Positions 40,736 through 49,345 of a stretch of 64,000 nucleotides of DNA are shown piece by piece (position 1 is the stretch's first letter; every line of letters begins with the position of its first letter). The notes under the pieces are model-generated. The model did no database searches. It saw only the letters and a list, made by a program, of their open reading frames with translations, and had not been told where the DNA came from. A program made the translations under genes and the position numbers. The DNA is taken from NCBI GenBank assembly GCA_017301975.1, contig JAFLEI010000037.1, positions 1 to 64,000 of the forward strand. Direction: 5' to 3'. Origin of the DNA: Verrucomicrobiota bacterium. Lineage in GTDB: Bacteria > Verrucomicrobiota > Verrucomicrobiia > Verrucomicrobiales > Verrucomicrobiaceae.

Positions 40736-41197
40736 ATGCCCCACGTCCCAGGTCTCCGCAGTTGCTACGCCAAAGTCGGTCGTCTCATCTATTTCGGTCG
40801 CATGCTGGACAAGATCCGCCTGCACGCGGCTGACAAGCTCCCTGCTGACTACACAGCGCTGCTGGGTGACACTCAGTTTTACACCCTCGACGGACGCTGC
40901 TGTCGTTTTCTTGGCGTTCCATATGCTGCGCTGCAGACGCGTGTGCTCGAAGGCGGCACGAATGAGGATGTCCTGGCCTGGGTGGAGGCCCATGGCACTG
41001 CGCGTACGGATGAGGAGTGCCACATGTGGAACCGCTTCATCGCCAAACTCGGCTGGCGTGATGAACGCTCCGCCGTACTTCCGCAGCGCATTCTAGACAG
41101 CGGCCTCAGCGGCAAGCCCATCGAGACCCTCATCGACCACATCGAATATGATGAAGGCCGCGATCCCGTGGGCGAACGCGCCTGGGAAAGCATTTGA
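40736..41197 (+). CDS. DUF5069-domain protein
   Basis: The protein has 153 residues. It opens PGLRSCYAKVGRLIYFGRML followed by DKIRLHAADKLPADY, the mark of DUF5069, a small family common in Verrucomicrobia and Planctomycetes. The function is unknown. No membrane helix or signal peptide is seen, so it should be cytoplasmic. It stands alone between the secretion operon and the OmpA-like gene. Confidence 0.88.
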   Translation: MPHVPGLRSCYAKVGRLIYFGRMLDKIRLHAADKLPADYTALLGDTQFYTLDGRCCRFLGVPYAALQTRVLEGGTNEDVLAWVEAHGTARTDEECHMWNRFIAKLGWRDERSAVLPQRILDSGLSGKPIETLIDHIEYDEGRDPVGERAWESI

Positions 41198-41210
41198 GCG
41201 AGCGGGCGGA

Positions 41211-41831
41211 TTATTTCTCCACGGTGATCTGCACGCGGCGGTTTTGCTGGCGGCCTTCGGGATTGTCGCTGCCATCGGGGTTGGTATTAGGAGCCACAGG
41301 ATTGCCCTCGCCCAGCCCCTGGGTGGTGATCATCTTTTCAGGAATGCCCTTCTTTTTCACCAGCCAGGATTTGACGGCTTCGGCGCGACGTTCCGACATG
41401 TCGAGATTGACCTTCTCGCTGCCTTTTGAGTCCGTGTAGCCTTCCACCTTCACCTTGCCCTCGGGAAATTCACCCAGGACGGTGGCGACTTTCTCCAGCA
41501 GTTTTTCAGCGGCGGGCTGGACCACAGCCTTGTCGAAGTCGAAAAGTACATCGCCTTCAAGTTTCATGGTGATCGAAGTGTCGGTTTCCTCCACCTGCAG
41601 GGCTCTTCGGGCGGTGGCCAGTTCACTGATCTTGCGCTCCAGGGCAAGCTGCTGCCGATCCAGGTCGAGGATCTGCTTTTGCAGCGAGAGCTTTTGCTCC
41701 TGAAGATCAAGGCGCTGCAGCTCCAGAGAAACTTGAGGAGTTGCGGCCTTTTGGGCGTTGGCGGGCGTGGAGAAGAAACACAGGGCCAGCAGTCCGAGTG
41801 ACATTGGCAGGGATGGTATGAGGGTCTTCAT
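41211..41831 (-). CDS. OmpA-family peptidoglycan-binding outer-membrane protein
   Basis: The protein has 206 residues from ATG 41831, with a signal peptide (LGLLALCFFSTPANAQ). Residues about 25-85 form a coiled coil rich in Leu, Gln and Glu (LQEQKLSLQKQILDLDRQQL). The C-terminal OmpA domain has LFDFDKAVVQPAAEKLL, VEGYTDSKGSEKVNLDMSER and RRAEAVKSWLV, then the end QQNRRVQITVEK; these Asp and Arg residues bind meso-DAP in peptidoglycan. TTG 41849 would add six residues. It is a stand-alone gene. Confidence 0.9.
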   Translation of the reverse strand: MKTLIPSLPMSLGLLALCFFSTPANAQKAATPQVSLELQRLDLQEQKLSLQKQILDLDRQQLALERKISELATARRALQVEETDTSITMKLEGDVLFDFDKAVVQPAAEKLLEKVATVLGEFPEGKVKVEGYTDSKGSEKVNLDMSERRAEAVKSWLVKKKGIPEKMITTQGLGEGNPVAPNTNPDGSDNPEGRQQNRRVQITVEK

Positions 41832-42048
41832 AAGGATGACTTTTCCCAATGAATCGGACGGCGAGAGGACATCAGGTGTGTGCGTTTTGACCTCGCCACT
41901 TGGCTCTCTTCAAATGCGGAATTCGCCGGGCCTTTTTTACTCGACTGCACAAAAAGTGTTTATCACCTCCGTGACATTTTATAGCATGGGAGAGAAAAAC
42001 GTCCCAATAAGTTAAGGAATCAGCGGGTCGTATTGCTGTAAAAGAACT

Positions 42049-43524
42049 ATGAACTTCATTCGAGCCCCTCACTTTAGGTCATCTTTGGTCTCTCTGGTCT
42101 GCAGTCTCACCGTTGCCACATCGGCACTGTCGCAGAATCTGCAGCAGATTAAGAATTCTCTCGGCTGGGCAGACCGGTGGGGAAATCTGAGCATCTGGTT
42201 CGATTTTGACGAGGATATGAAGATCGGCGGCCCAGACGAAGCGGCCAAGCTTCCGGTGCGTCTGCAGTTTTGCAGTGAGCAGCGGTTTGTGGGGCAGGGG
42301 ATCGGTGGCGAAGGCTGGTGGTGTCCGCTGCTCGAAAGCCGGGTCAAAAAGTTAAACGAAAACAGCGTGAGGCTTTACACCCTGAGCGGCAACAGTGAAA
42401 CCTTGTACCAAGACGCCAAGGACAGCAGTCTGTACGCTACGAAGGACCAGCAATGGAAGGGCCGGATCAAGGCCTCGCATTTTGAAGTCACGGACGATGC
42501 AGGCTGGACCTATGATTATTCAGACGGCCGCTTGCTTGCCGCGCTGACGCACAAGGGGGATGTGCTTCGCTGGAGCTATGAAGGAACCAAGGCCACGGCC
42601 ATTGAGTCGAAGCAGTTTGGCCGTCTTCTTTCGGCCTCCTACGATCCGAAAACCGGCATGATTTCGCGCATCGACTACAACAAGGACGCCTACCTTTCCT
42701 TTAAGGTCGGCACAAAGCCGCTGGTGACGACGGCTCCTGGCGGCACGTCCGTCATCAGCACGGCAACTTCGATCATCGGTATGACCAATAAAGCCGGTTA
42801 TGTGATGGACGGCGCATGGGAGAGAGACTCGAAGACAAAAATGATGAAGCTGATTTTGACCGAGAAAGACGGAGCCAAGCCGCAGACGTCACGCACCTTC
42901 CAGTGGGATCCAGCGACAGGCTGGCTGAAGCATGATGGAGATTTCGACTACACCGTCATTCCCAGCAATAATTCCAAGGATGCTTTTCCTGCTTTGGAAC
43001 GTGAGAATGCCCGGGGGCAGAAGGAGAGCTACAAGTACGACACTCAAAAAATGGAGGCGGTGCATGTGAAACTGGATGGCAGCACCACGACGTATCAGTA
43101 TTTGAGCACTCGGGGACCCGCTTTCGGCAAGCTCATGAAAACGGTTCAAACAATGCCGAATGGGAATGTGAAAACCACCTATGAGGCCACATTCGATGCT
43201 TCCGGAAAAATTGCGAAAGTCTTCACCGGGGGCTCGAACATCCAGACATTGAGGGTCAATTCCTGGGATCCTGCGGAGGCCGTCCCGCTGATCGCTCAAT
43301 TTCAGACGCCGGACAGGGAGGATCTCAACATCGCAGGTCCGAAGAACCTTCTCGTCGGCGCTGTGATCGGAGGACGGCCTTATGTCTATCTGCACGATGA
43401 CAAAGGCACCATGACCGGACGGCTCCACCTGTCCGAGTTTTTGAAGAAGAATCGCAAGATCAAGCTTCCTGCCAATCCTCCTCAATGGCTGCTCCTGGCA
43501 TTGAAGGAGCCCAATCGTCAGTGA
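42049..43524 (+). CDS. Secreted YD-repeat-like protein of unknown function
   Basis: The protein has 491 residues with a signal peptide (VSLVCSLTVATSALSQ). Much of the body is short beta strands with the rhythm of Rhs/YD repeats: WTYDYSDGRLLAALTHKGD, SASYDPKTGMISRIDYN, ESYKYDTQKMEAVHVKLDG. There is no DUF4329/Rhs core end or toxin domain, and no immunity gene follows. It may be a surface carbohydrate-binding protein. The 200 bases upstream are AT-rich and likely carry the promoter. Confidence 0.6.
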   Translation: MNFIRAPHFRSSLVSLVCSLTVATSALSQNLQQIKNSLGWADRWGNLSIWFDFDEDMKIGGPDEAAKLPVRLQFCSEQRFVGQGIGGEGWWCPLLESRVKKLNENSVRLYTLSGNSETLYQDAKDSSLYATKDQQWKGRIKASHFEVTDDAGWTYDYSDGRLLAALTHKGDVLRWSYEGTKATAIESKQFGRLLSASYDPKTGMISRIDYNKDAYLSFKVGTKPLVTTAPGGTSVISTATSIIGMTNKAGYVMDGAWERDSKTKMMKLILTEKDGAKPQTSRTFQWDPATGWLKHDGDFDYTVIPSNNSKDAFPALERENARGQKESYKYDTQKMEAVHVKLDGSTTTYQYLSTRGPAFGKLMKTVQTMPNGNVKTTYEATFDASGKIAKVFTGGSNIQTLRVNSWDPAEAVPLIAQFQTPDREDLNIAGPKNLLVGAVIGGRPYVYLHDDKGTMTGRLHLSEFLKKNRKIKLPANPPQWLLLALKEPNRQ

Positions 43525-43563
43525 AGAGAGGCTGAAGCGTTAAAATGCCGGGAGGCGTGATCT

Positions 43564-45915
43564 TCATTCCCTCGTGATGGTCTCGTCCAGATTCAGCATC
43601 ACCCGGGCGATCGCCTGCCAGGCTTGGGGCTCGGTCGCGTTTGATTGACGTTCGGCCGCGAGCAGGCGTAGCAGGGCCTCGCGTTCGCGTTCCTTCGGCG
43701 GGCGGGAGAGACAGAGCTGGCATGCGTGGATGATGCGATCCTCGTCGGTTTTGGCCTCCTTGATCAGGCGTGCGGCCAAAGCCTGCGCGAACTCCACATA
43801 GGCGCTGTCGTTGAGCAGTGTGAGCGCCTGCAGCGGAGTGTTGCTGCGAATGCGCCGGGTGCAGGTGCTGAAGCCGTCGGGAGCATCGAAGACACTGAGC
43901 GCAGGCGGCGGAGTGGCGCGGAAAATGAAGGTGTAAATGCCGCGCCGGTACCGGTCGCTACCTTTGCTGAGCGGCCAGCCGCGTTTGACCTGCCCGAGGG
44001 ACATGACGCCCTCGGGAATGGGCGGATAAACGGGCGCGCCGCCCATCTTGGGCGAGAGCAGTCCGCTCGCCGCGAGGCATGCATCGCGCACCACTTCCGC
44101 ATCCAGACGCAGACGGTTTTGCCGCCAGAGCAGGTCATTGTTCGCGTCCTTGGATGCGGATTTTGCGTCAATGACAGAGCTTTGCTGATAGGTGGCGCTG
44201 GTGACGATGAGCTTGTGCAGATGCTTGAGGCTCCAGCCATGCTCCATGAAATCGACAGCGAGCCAGTCGAGGAGTTCGGGATGGGTGGGCAGGCGGCCCA
44301 TGGTGCCGAAATCATTTTCCGTCGAAACCAGGCCACGGCCAAAGTACTGCTGCCAGACGCGGTTCACGATGACGCGTGCGGTGAGCGGGTTTTTCGGGTC
44401 AATGAGCCAGCGTGCGAGGGCAAGGCGGTCAGCCTTGGCCCCTTGAGGCAGAGGCGGCAATACGGCGAGTACGCCGGGCTGCACCTCATCAGAGGGACGT
44501 GTGAAATCACCTTTGATGAAGAGCGTCGTTTTGCGCGGCTGCGGCAGTTCCTTCATCACCAGAGTGGTGGTGCCATTCTTGAAAATGTTGTCGAGTTCGA
44601 GGTGGCGGTCATACAGCGGATTGAACACGCTGTCAGACGTGCCGGTCATGGCCTTGAAAAGAATGCGCTGATCAGCCGCCCCACGCTTGGCGGCGGGCTT
44701 GGCCAGTGATTTGAGCGCCTCGGCATCGACGAGTTTTTTGGACTGGTCGCCGAGGGTCTTCTCCCACTCCTGCAGCACGGCGATTCTCGCCTTGATGTGT
44801 GCGTCGATCTGCTTGAGCACCTGTGTGTGCTCAGCCTTCAGCTTGTCGAGATCCTGACCGGGATCAGGCACGGGCAGGGTGGGCTCGTCCTGATTGTTGA
44901 GGAATGCGAAGAGCTGGTAGTATTCCCGCTGGCTGATGGGATCAAACTTGTGATCGTGGCACTGCGCGCAGCCGATGGTGAGCCCGAGCCAGACCGTGCC
45001 GGTGGTCGCGACACGATCAAAGATGCTTTCAATGCGGAACTGCTCTTTGTCGATGCCACCTTCCTGATTGATCTGTGTGTTGCGATGGAAACCCGTGGCG
45101 ATCAACTGCTCACGCGAAGGCTTCGGCAGCATGTCGCCCGCCAGTTGTTCCAGCGTGAACTGATCAAAAGGTTTGTCCTGGTTCAAGGCATTGACGACGT
45201 AATCGCGATACGGCCACATGCTGCGCGGGGCATCGATGCTGTAACCATTGCTGTCGCCATAGCGCGCCTGATCAAGCCACCAGCGGCCCCAGCGTTCGCC
45301 ATAGTGCTTGGAGGCGAGCAGCTTGGTGGCCAGCGACTCAATGCCGGATGCCGGCTGTTTGACAAAAGCAGCCACTTCAGCAGGCGTGGGCGGCAGGCCG
45401 GTGAGGTCCAGGTGGAGACGACGGATGAGTGTGGCCGGTGCGGCAGGAGGCGAGGGCTCCAAGCCAGCCTTGACGAGGCTTGCGCGAATGAAGGCATCAA
45501 TGGGATGTTGCGTTGCACCAGCCGGCAGTGGCGATTTGACCGGCGCGATGAATGCCCAATGGCGGTCGTCGCTCGGGGTTTCTCCAGCGGGTGCCTGTGC
45601 ACCTTCCTCCACCCATTGCTTGATCATCGCGATCTGCGCGGAGTCCAGCGGTCCGCGCTTGTAGGGCATCTGCGGGACTTCAGCGTGGGAGCCGGAGACA
45701 ACCTGCACGAGGAGATCGGGCAAAGCGGAACCACGCTTGCCACCGGTGACTGCGGCGGCGGCGGTATCAAGCCTGAGCTGGGACTTCTGCGTGGTCGCCC
45801 CGTGGCACTTCACGCAGTGCTGCTGAAGCAGCGGCTTGATCTGAGTGGTGTAGTCCACCGCCGCGTGACTGACGGCGGTGAAGAGCAGGAAGGTGATGAA
45901 ATGGCAGCGGAGCAT
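43564..45915 (-). CDS. PSCyt1-DUF1549-DUF1553 secreted cytochrome-like protein
   Basis: The protein has 783 residues with a short signal peptide (FITFLLFTAVSHAAVDY). A planctomycete cytochrome c domain begins with QIKPLLQQHCVKCHGATTQ, the CxxCH heme site. DUF1549 follows (HPIDAFIRASLVKAGLEPSP; RRLHLDLTGLPPTPAEVAAF), with YGERWGRWWLDQARYGDSNG as another mark. The C-terminal DUF1553 part is clear from ARWLIDPKNPLTARVIVNRV and NRVWQQYFGRGLVSTENDFG. Such proteins act in extracellular polysaccharide breakdown in PVC bacteria; the substrate is not known. Confidence 0.93.
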   Translation of the reverse strand: MLRCHFITFLLFTAVSHAAVDYTTQIKPLLQQHCVKCHGATTQKSQLRLDTAAAAVTGGKRGSALPDLLVQVVSGSHAEVPQMPYKRGPLDSAQIAMIKQWVEEGAQAPAGETPSDDRHWAFIAPVKSPLPAGATQHPIDAFIRASLVKAGLEPSPPAAPATLIRRLHLDLTGLPPTPAEVAAFVKQPASGIESLATKLLASKHYGERWGRWWLDQARYGDSNGYSIDAPRSMWPYRDYVVNALNQDKPFDQFTLEQLAGDMLPKPSREQLIATGFHRNTQINQEGGIDKEQFRIESIFDRVATTGTVWLGLTIGCAQCHDHKFDPISQREYYQLFAFLNNQDEPTLPVPDPGQDLDKLKAEHTQVLKQIDAHIKARIAVLQEWEKTLGDQSKKLVDAEALKSLAKPAAKRGAADQRILFKAMTGTSDSVFNPLYDRHLELDNIFKNGTTTLVMKELPQPRKTTLFIKGDFTRPSDEVQPGVLAVLPPLPQGAKADRLALARWLIDPKNPLTARVIVNRVWQQYFGRGLVSTENDFGTMGRLPTHPELLDWLAVDFMEHGWSLKHLHKLIVTSATYQQSSVIDAKSASKDANNDLLWRQNRLRLDAEVVRDACLAASGLLSPKMGGAPVYPPIPEGVMSLGQVKRGWPLSKGSDRYRRGIYTFIFRATPPPALSVFDAPDGFSTCTRRIRSNTPLQALTLLNDSAYVEFAQALAARLIKEAKTDEDRIIHACQLCLSRPPKEREREALLRLLAAERQSNATEPQAWQAIARVMLNLDETITRE

Positions 45916-45997
45916 TCGGATAAAAGGAGAGCAGAGTCGTCCACTAGGTACGTCAGGCAGGCGGGGGCTCCTTCCGCCATCTGGAAGAGGAAGTTAC

Positions 45998-46030
45998 AAA
46001 AAAGCCGCACTCGCGCGGGGCGGGTGCGGC
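45998..46030 (-). terminator. Intrinsic terminator after the first EF-hand gene
   Basis: GCCGCAC (46004-46010) pairs with GTGCGGC (46024-46030). On the minus strand the hairpin is followed by six U residues (the A run at 45998-46003). This is a standard Rho-independent terminator for the gene ending at 46065. Confidence 0.85.
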
Positions 46031-46064
46031 ATGGAGTGACTGTTGAAAGTCAAAAGGCAGGGGC

Positions 46065-46346
46065 TCAGGCGTCCTTCTTTTTCTTCGGGGTCATTTCTTC
46101 CTTGGTGAGGAAGCCGTCGCTGTCCTTGTCCATCTTGCCGAAGCGCTCGGTGGCCTTGGCTTCGTCCTTCTTGGCATTCGGGGAAGCCAGGAATTCAGCT
46201 TTGGAGACCTTGCCGTCCTTGTCGGTGTCGAGCCGCTTGATCATTTCCTCAGGGTTCATCTTGGGCTTGGCCTTGTCGCCTTCAGCGGCGAAGGAGGTGA
46301 CTGCGGAGAGTGCCAGGATGGCGAGGAAGGAGGTGGTAACTTTCAT
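46065..46346 (-). CDS. Small secreted EF-hand calcium-binding protein
   Basis: The protein has 93 residues from ATG 46346, with a signal peptide (SFLAILALSAVTSFA). Two EF-hand loops are visible: DTDKDGKVSKAEF and DKDSDGFLTKEEM, with Asp at positions 1, 3 and 5 and Glu at 12. The C terminus is Lys-rich. It is closely similar to the protein at 46567-46842, and both genes share their flanking sequences too. Confidence 0.85.
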   Translation of the reverse strand: MKVTTSFLAILALSAVTSFAAEGDKAKPKMNPEEMIKRLDTDKDGKVSKAEFLASPNAKKDEAKATERFGKMDKDSDGFLTKEEMTPKKKKDA

Positions 46347-46505
46347 GTGGGTCGATATTTGGTTGTTGATGGAAAAGCGCGGAATTCGGGACTGTCCCAG
46401 TCCGACGCGTGCCGTGTTAAACGAGAAGACACCCGTTTGGTTTCGATAAATGATCACTGTTTTTTGCCAGCAGCATCAGGGCGCTCCCTGATCCAGACAT
46501 CAAGA

Positions 46506-46534
46506 CGCCGCACTCGCGCGGGGCGGGTGCGGCG
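46506..46534 (-). terminator. Duplicate of the EF-hand terminator hairpin
   Basis: CGCCGCAC (46506-46513) pairs with GTGCGGCG (46527-46534). The 27-base hairpin core is identical to that at 46004-46030, but no U run follows on the minus strand, so termination may be weaker. Confidence 0.6.
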
Positions 46535-46566
46535 TGGGTGACACTTTAAATCATGTCAGAGCAGGC

Positions 46567-46842
46567 TTATGCGGCCTTCTTTTTCTTGGGAGCAGCGGTG
46601 AACTCTTCCTTGGAAAGAGATCCGTCCTTGTCCTTGTCCTTGGCGGTGAATGAGGCCTCGGCCTTGGCCGCGTCCTTGGCACCCTTGAGGAATTCTTCCT
46701 TGCTGACTTTGCCGTCCTTGTCGGCGTCCTTCTTGGCGAACATTTCTTCCGGGGTCATCTTGGGCTTCTTGGGGGCGTCAGCTCCGAAGGAGGTGACTGC
46801 GGAGACGGCAAGAATGGCCAGGAATGAGGTGATAACTTTCAT
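46567..46842 (-). CDS. Small secreted EF-hand calcium-binding protein, tandem paralogue
   Basis: The protein has 91 residues. It begins MKVITSFLAILAVSAVTSFG, differing little from the neighbour's signal. EF-hand loops are DADKDGKVSKEEF and DKDKDGSLSKEEF. The mature part is Lys- and Ala-rich. Both genes are followed by the same hairpin and preceded by a nearly identical GTGTTAAACGA stretch (46410-46920 region), so the whole transcription unit was duplicated. Confidence 0.85.
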   Translation of the reverse strand: MKVITSFLAILAVSAVTSFGADAPKKPKMTPEEMFAKKDADKDGKVSKEEFLKGAKDAAKAEASFTAKDKDKDGSLSKEEFTAAPKKKKAA

Positions 46843-46989
46843 TGTGAGTTGATTTTGGGTTGTGGATATTGAGCGCTGGATTCTGGGATGCCAGTCCGGC
46901 GCGTGGCGTGTTAAACGACGCGGCGGTCATTCCATTTCAAAAATTCGCAGAGGAATTTTCTAAGTGCTATTTTCCGTAATCAATGAAGG

Positions 46990-48537
46990 CTACAGCAATC
47001 GGGCCGCCGCTTCCGCCAAGGCACTGCGTTCGCCTTTGACCAGCGGAACGTGAGCCGCGAACGTCTGGCCGCGCATGCGCTGCCGGGTGTAAACGAGCCC
47101 ATTGCTGCGGCTGTCCACATAAGGATTGTCGATCTGCGCCGGATCACCGACGAGGACAAGCTTGGAGCCGCGGGACATGCGGGTGACGATGGTCTTGGCC
47201 TCCAGCGGCGTGAGCTGCTGCGCCTCATCCAGGATGAAAAAGCGGTCGGGGATGCTGCGGCCGCGAATGTAGCAGAGCGCCTCCACCTCGATGACGCCCT
47301 GCTGAATGAGCGGATCATACGGCGCGGCGGGCGCGGCGATCTGCTGCTGAGGCTCCGGCATGAAGCGGTTCTTTTTGCGCGCCGGCCCCTGCTGCGTCCC
47401 TTCCATGGGGCGCATCAGCAGATCCAGCGCATCATAGACAGGCTGCAGCCAGGGGCGCATTTTTTCCTGCAAGGAGCCGGGAAGGAAACCGACCGTCTGC
47501 CCCATGGCAACAATCGGACGGCTGACGGTGACGCCGTGGTAGGTGCGGTTGAAAACCTGCTGCAAGGCGGCTGCCACTGCGAGCAGAGTCTTGCCAGTGC
47601 CCGCCTGACCGTAGCAGGTGACGAGGCTGATCTCAGGATCAAGCAGTGCATCCAAAAAGCAGGCCTGGCCAAGATTCATCGGTTTGATGGCCCGGCCCTG
47701 GCCCACCTTGATCGACTCCGGGGTGTGGTGCAGACGGACAAACTCTCCATTGGCACTGAGCTTGGCCGGCATCGTGGCCTTGTCCCCGGCGGAGAGCAGA
47801 GCGTAGTCATTCACGACCATGCCCGCAGTGCGGCTTTCCGTCATGGGCAGGATGCCGCTGCTGGCGAAGCGCTGCAATTCATGCTGGCTGACCTCTACAC
47901 GAGCGATGTCAAAATTGGCGACCTCACGCGGCTCGACTTTGTCATGCAGGTAATCCTCGCACTCGATGCCGACGGCGCGTGCCTTGAGCTGCATGTTGAG
48001 GTCTTTGCTGACGAGAATGACCGGGGGTGAGACTTGCTCGCTCAGCCACAGCGTGCATGCCAGGATGCGGTGATCGGCTTTGTCCAGATCGTGAAAAATT
48101 CGCTCAAATCCCTGCACACTGGCGTGCTTGCGCGCCTCTTCAGGATCATAGACTGCGACACGGATGCTGCCGCCCCCATCGGTAGGCACGCCGCTGGTGA
48201 CCGACGCCCCCTTGGTGGCAAAAATTTTCATGAGTGCGCGGTGCACTTCTCGCGCGTTTGCACCGCGTTCCGTCATCTCGTTTTTAAAGCGGTCCAGTTC
48301 GCTCAAAACATCGACTGGAATGCAGATGTGATGCTCAGCAAACCGGTGGATGCAGGCGGGATCGTGCAGCAGGACGTTGGTGTCGAGAACGAAGGTCTTG
48401 GTGGCAGTGACGGGGCCCGTACGTCGGCGTCGGGAGGAAGAGGGGGAGGCGGAATTCACAGAAACAGGACCAGAATCGGAGGTGCGGGTGGAGATGCCAG
48501 AGGAGATTACCGATGCTGGGTGGTCGTCACGGTCCAT
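46990..48537 (-). CDS. PhoH-family protein with N-terminal PIN domain
   Basis: The protein has 515 residues. Residues about 48-190 form a PIN RNase domain (KTFVLDTNVLLHDPACIHRF; VDVLSELDRFKNEMTERGAN), with the acidic residues expected for metal binding. The C-terminal PhoH ATPase has Walker A CYGQAGTGKTLLAVAAAL and Walker B RFFILDEAQQLTPLEA. The combination is the PhoH2-type RNA helicase/RNase. The first 45 residues are polar and Ser-rich. Its upstream spacer carries two DnaA-box matches. Confidence 0.92.
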   Translation of the reverse strand: MDRDDHPASVISSGISTRTSDSGPVSVNSASPSSSRRRRTGPVTATKTFVLDTNVLLHDPACIHRFAEHHICIPVDVLSELDRFKNEMTERGANAREVHRALMKIFATKGASVTSGVPTDGGGSIRVAVYDPEEARKHASVQGFERIFHDLDKADHRILACTLWLSEQVSPPVILVSKDLNMQLKARAVGIECEDYLHDKVEPREVANFDIARVEVSQHELQRFASSGILPMTESRTAGMVVNDYALLSAGDKATMPAKLSANGEFVRLHHTPESIKVGQGRAIKPMNLGQACFLDALLDPEISLVTCYGQAGTGKTLLAVAAALQQVFNRTYHGVTVSRPIVAMGQTVGFLPGSLQEKMRPWLQPVYDALDLLMRPMEGTQQGPARKKNRFMPEPQQQIAAPAAPYDPLIQQGVIEVEALCYIRGRSIPDRFFILDEAQQLTPLEAKTIVTRMSRGSKLVLVGDPAQIDNPYVDSRSNGLVYTRQRMRGQTFAAHVPLVKGERSALAEAAARLL

Positions 48538-48632
48538 GGTAGTTTAGTGGGTGTGTGGGTTGCCTGCGTTGAAAAGGCGGGGGACAGTTTTTCGTTGGCG
48601 CGGGGGAGAGCCAAACGTACCGATCCCGAAAT

Positions 48633-48653
48633 GTGATTATTTGAATGAATCAC
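48633..48653. promoter_or_regulatory. Inverted repeat in the phoH upstream region
   Basis: GTGATT (48633-48638), nine bases and AATCAC (48648-48653) form an imperfectly spaced dyad about 100 bases upstream of the phoH start codon. It could be an operator. No promoter of clear type was identified beside it. Confidence 0.3.
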
Positions 48654-48698
48654 GGTAATTGCCGAAGAGTGTCAGAACGTGCAGTGAGTGGCAAGAAC

Positions 48699-48725
48699 TT
48701 ATTCACAAAGCCGAAGTTATTCACA
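48699..48725. promoter_or_regulatory. Two tandem DnaA-box matches
   Basis: TTATTCACA occurs at 48699-48707 and again at 48717-48725, in the same orientation and 18 bases apart. This fits the DnaA-box consensus TTATNCACA. They lie in the 263-base spacer (48538-48800) upstream of phoH. No dnaA, dnaN or other origin gene is in the window, so a regulatory role is more likely than an origin. Confidence 0.5.
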
Positions 48726-48800
48726 TTGCACGACACGTTCATTCTGCCCGGTTACAACGCACACCTCAGGCCAAAAGGATGGGTTACTTTCCAAAGGTGC

Positions 48801-49244
48801 TCAAAAAGGCACTTCAAAATACTCCAAGGCCCATTCACGCATGTAGCGCACCTGGGTGGGCACGAAACGATAGATGATCAGTTCAGGATTGTCGATGCTG
48901 CCGAGGTAGGCGCGCAGCAAGGGACTTGAGTCCCAGATTTCCTGGAGCAGCGGACGCTCGGTGACGATCTCGGCGGTGGCCGTGATGCGCACCTGATTGT
49001 CTTGATCATCCCTGTAACACAGCTCGGCCTTGGAATTGGACGCCAGTTCGCGGGTCTTTCCGTAGCGGCGCAGATTGGCCACATACACGGTGAAGCCGTC
49101 CGTCCGCACTGGAGATACTGGGCGCAGCCGTGGCTGGTCGCCATCCACCGTGGCAAGCATGGGAAACTTCCCGGCACGCATGGTGGCCTGGGCGAGCTGC
49201 GGCAGTTCGGCGGGATCAACGGGCTGGGGCTGAGGACGGGACAT
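48801..49244 (-). CDS. Pyridoxamine 5'-phosphate oxidase-like flavin protein
   Basis: The protein has 147 residues from ATG 49244 (MSRPQPQPVDPAELPQL). The split beta-barrel fold of the PNPOx-like family is indicated by PMLATVDGDQPRLRPVSPVR, VANLRRYGKTRELASNSKAE and QVRITATAEIVTERPLLQ. Such proteins bind FMN or F420 and may reduce small molecules. They often act alone. The substrate is unknown. Confidence 0.82.
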   Translation of the reverse strand: MSRPQPQPVDPAELPQLAQATMRAGKFPMLATVDGDQPRLRPVSPVRTDGFTVYVANLRRYGKTRELASNSKAELCYRDDQDNQVRITATAEIVTERPLLQEIWDSSPLLRAYLGSIDNPELIIYRFVPTQVRYMREWALEYFEVPF

Positions 49245-49345
49245 GGTGACCGACGATACGCCTTGTGTCTCGGCTGTCCAATTTGCGGGCATCTTTGGAG
49301 TACCCAAACAGCGGTGCCCGGCTAGTCTGCGCGCCATTCTCCCTG

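Noticed and set aside
44797..46449. 550-residue plus-strand frame
   Set aside because: Antisense to the PSCyt1-DUF1549-DUF1553 gene and the EF-hand gene.
46004..46534. Pair of identical hairpins seen first as insertion-sequence ends
   Set aside because: They are 3' hairpins of the duplicated EF-hand genes; no transposase frame or target duplication lies between them.
48538..48800. Chromosome replication origin at the DnaA-box pair
   Set aside because: Only two boxes, no AT-rich unwinding region and no dnaA, dnaN or gidA nearby; kept as a regulatory candidate.
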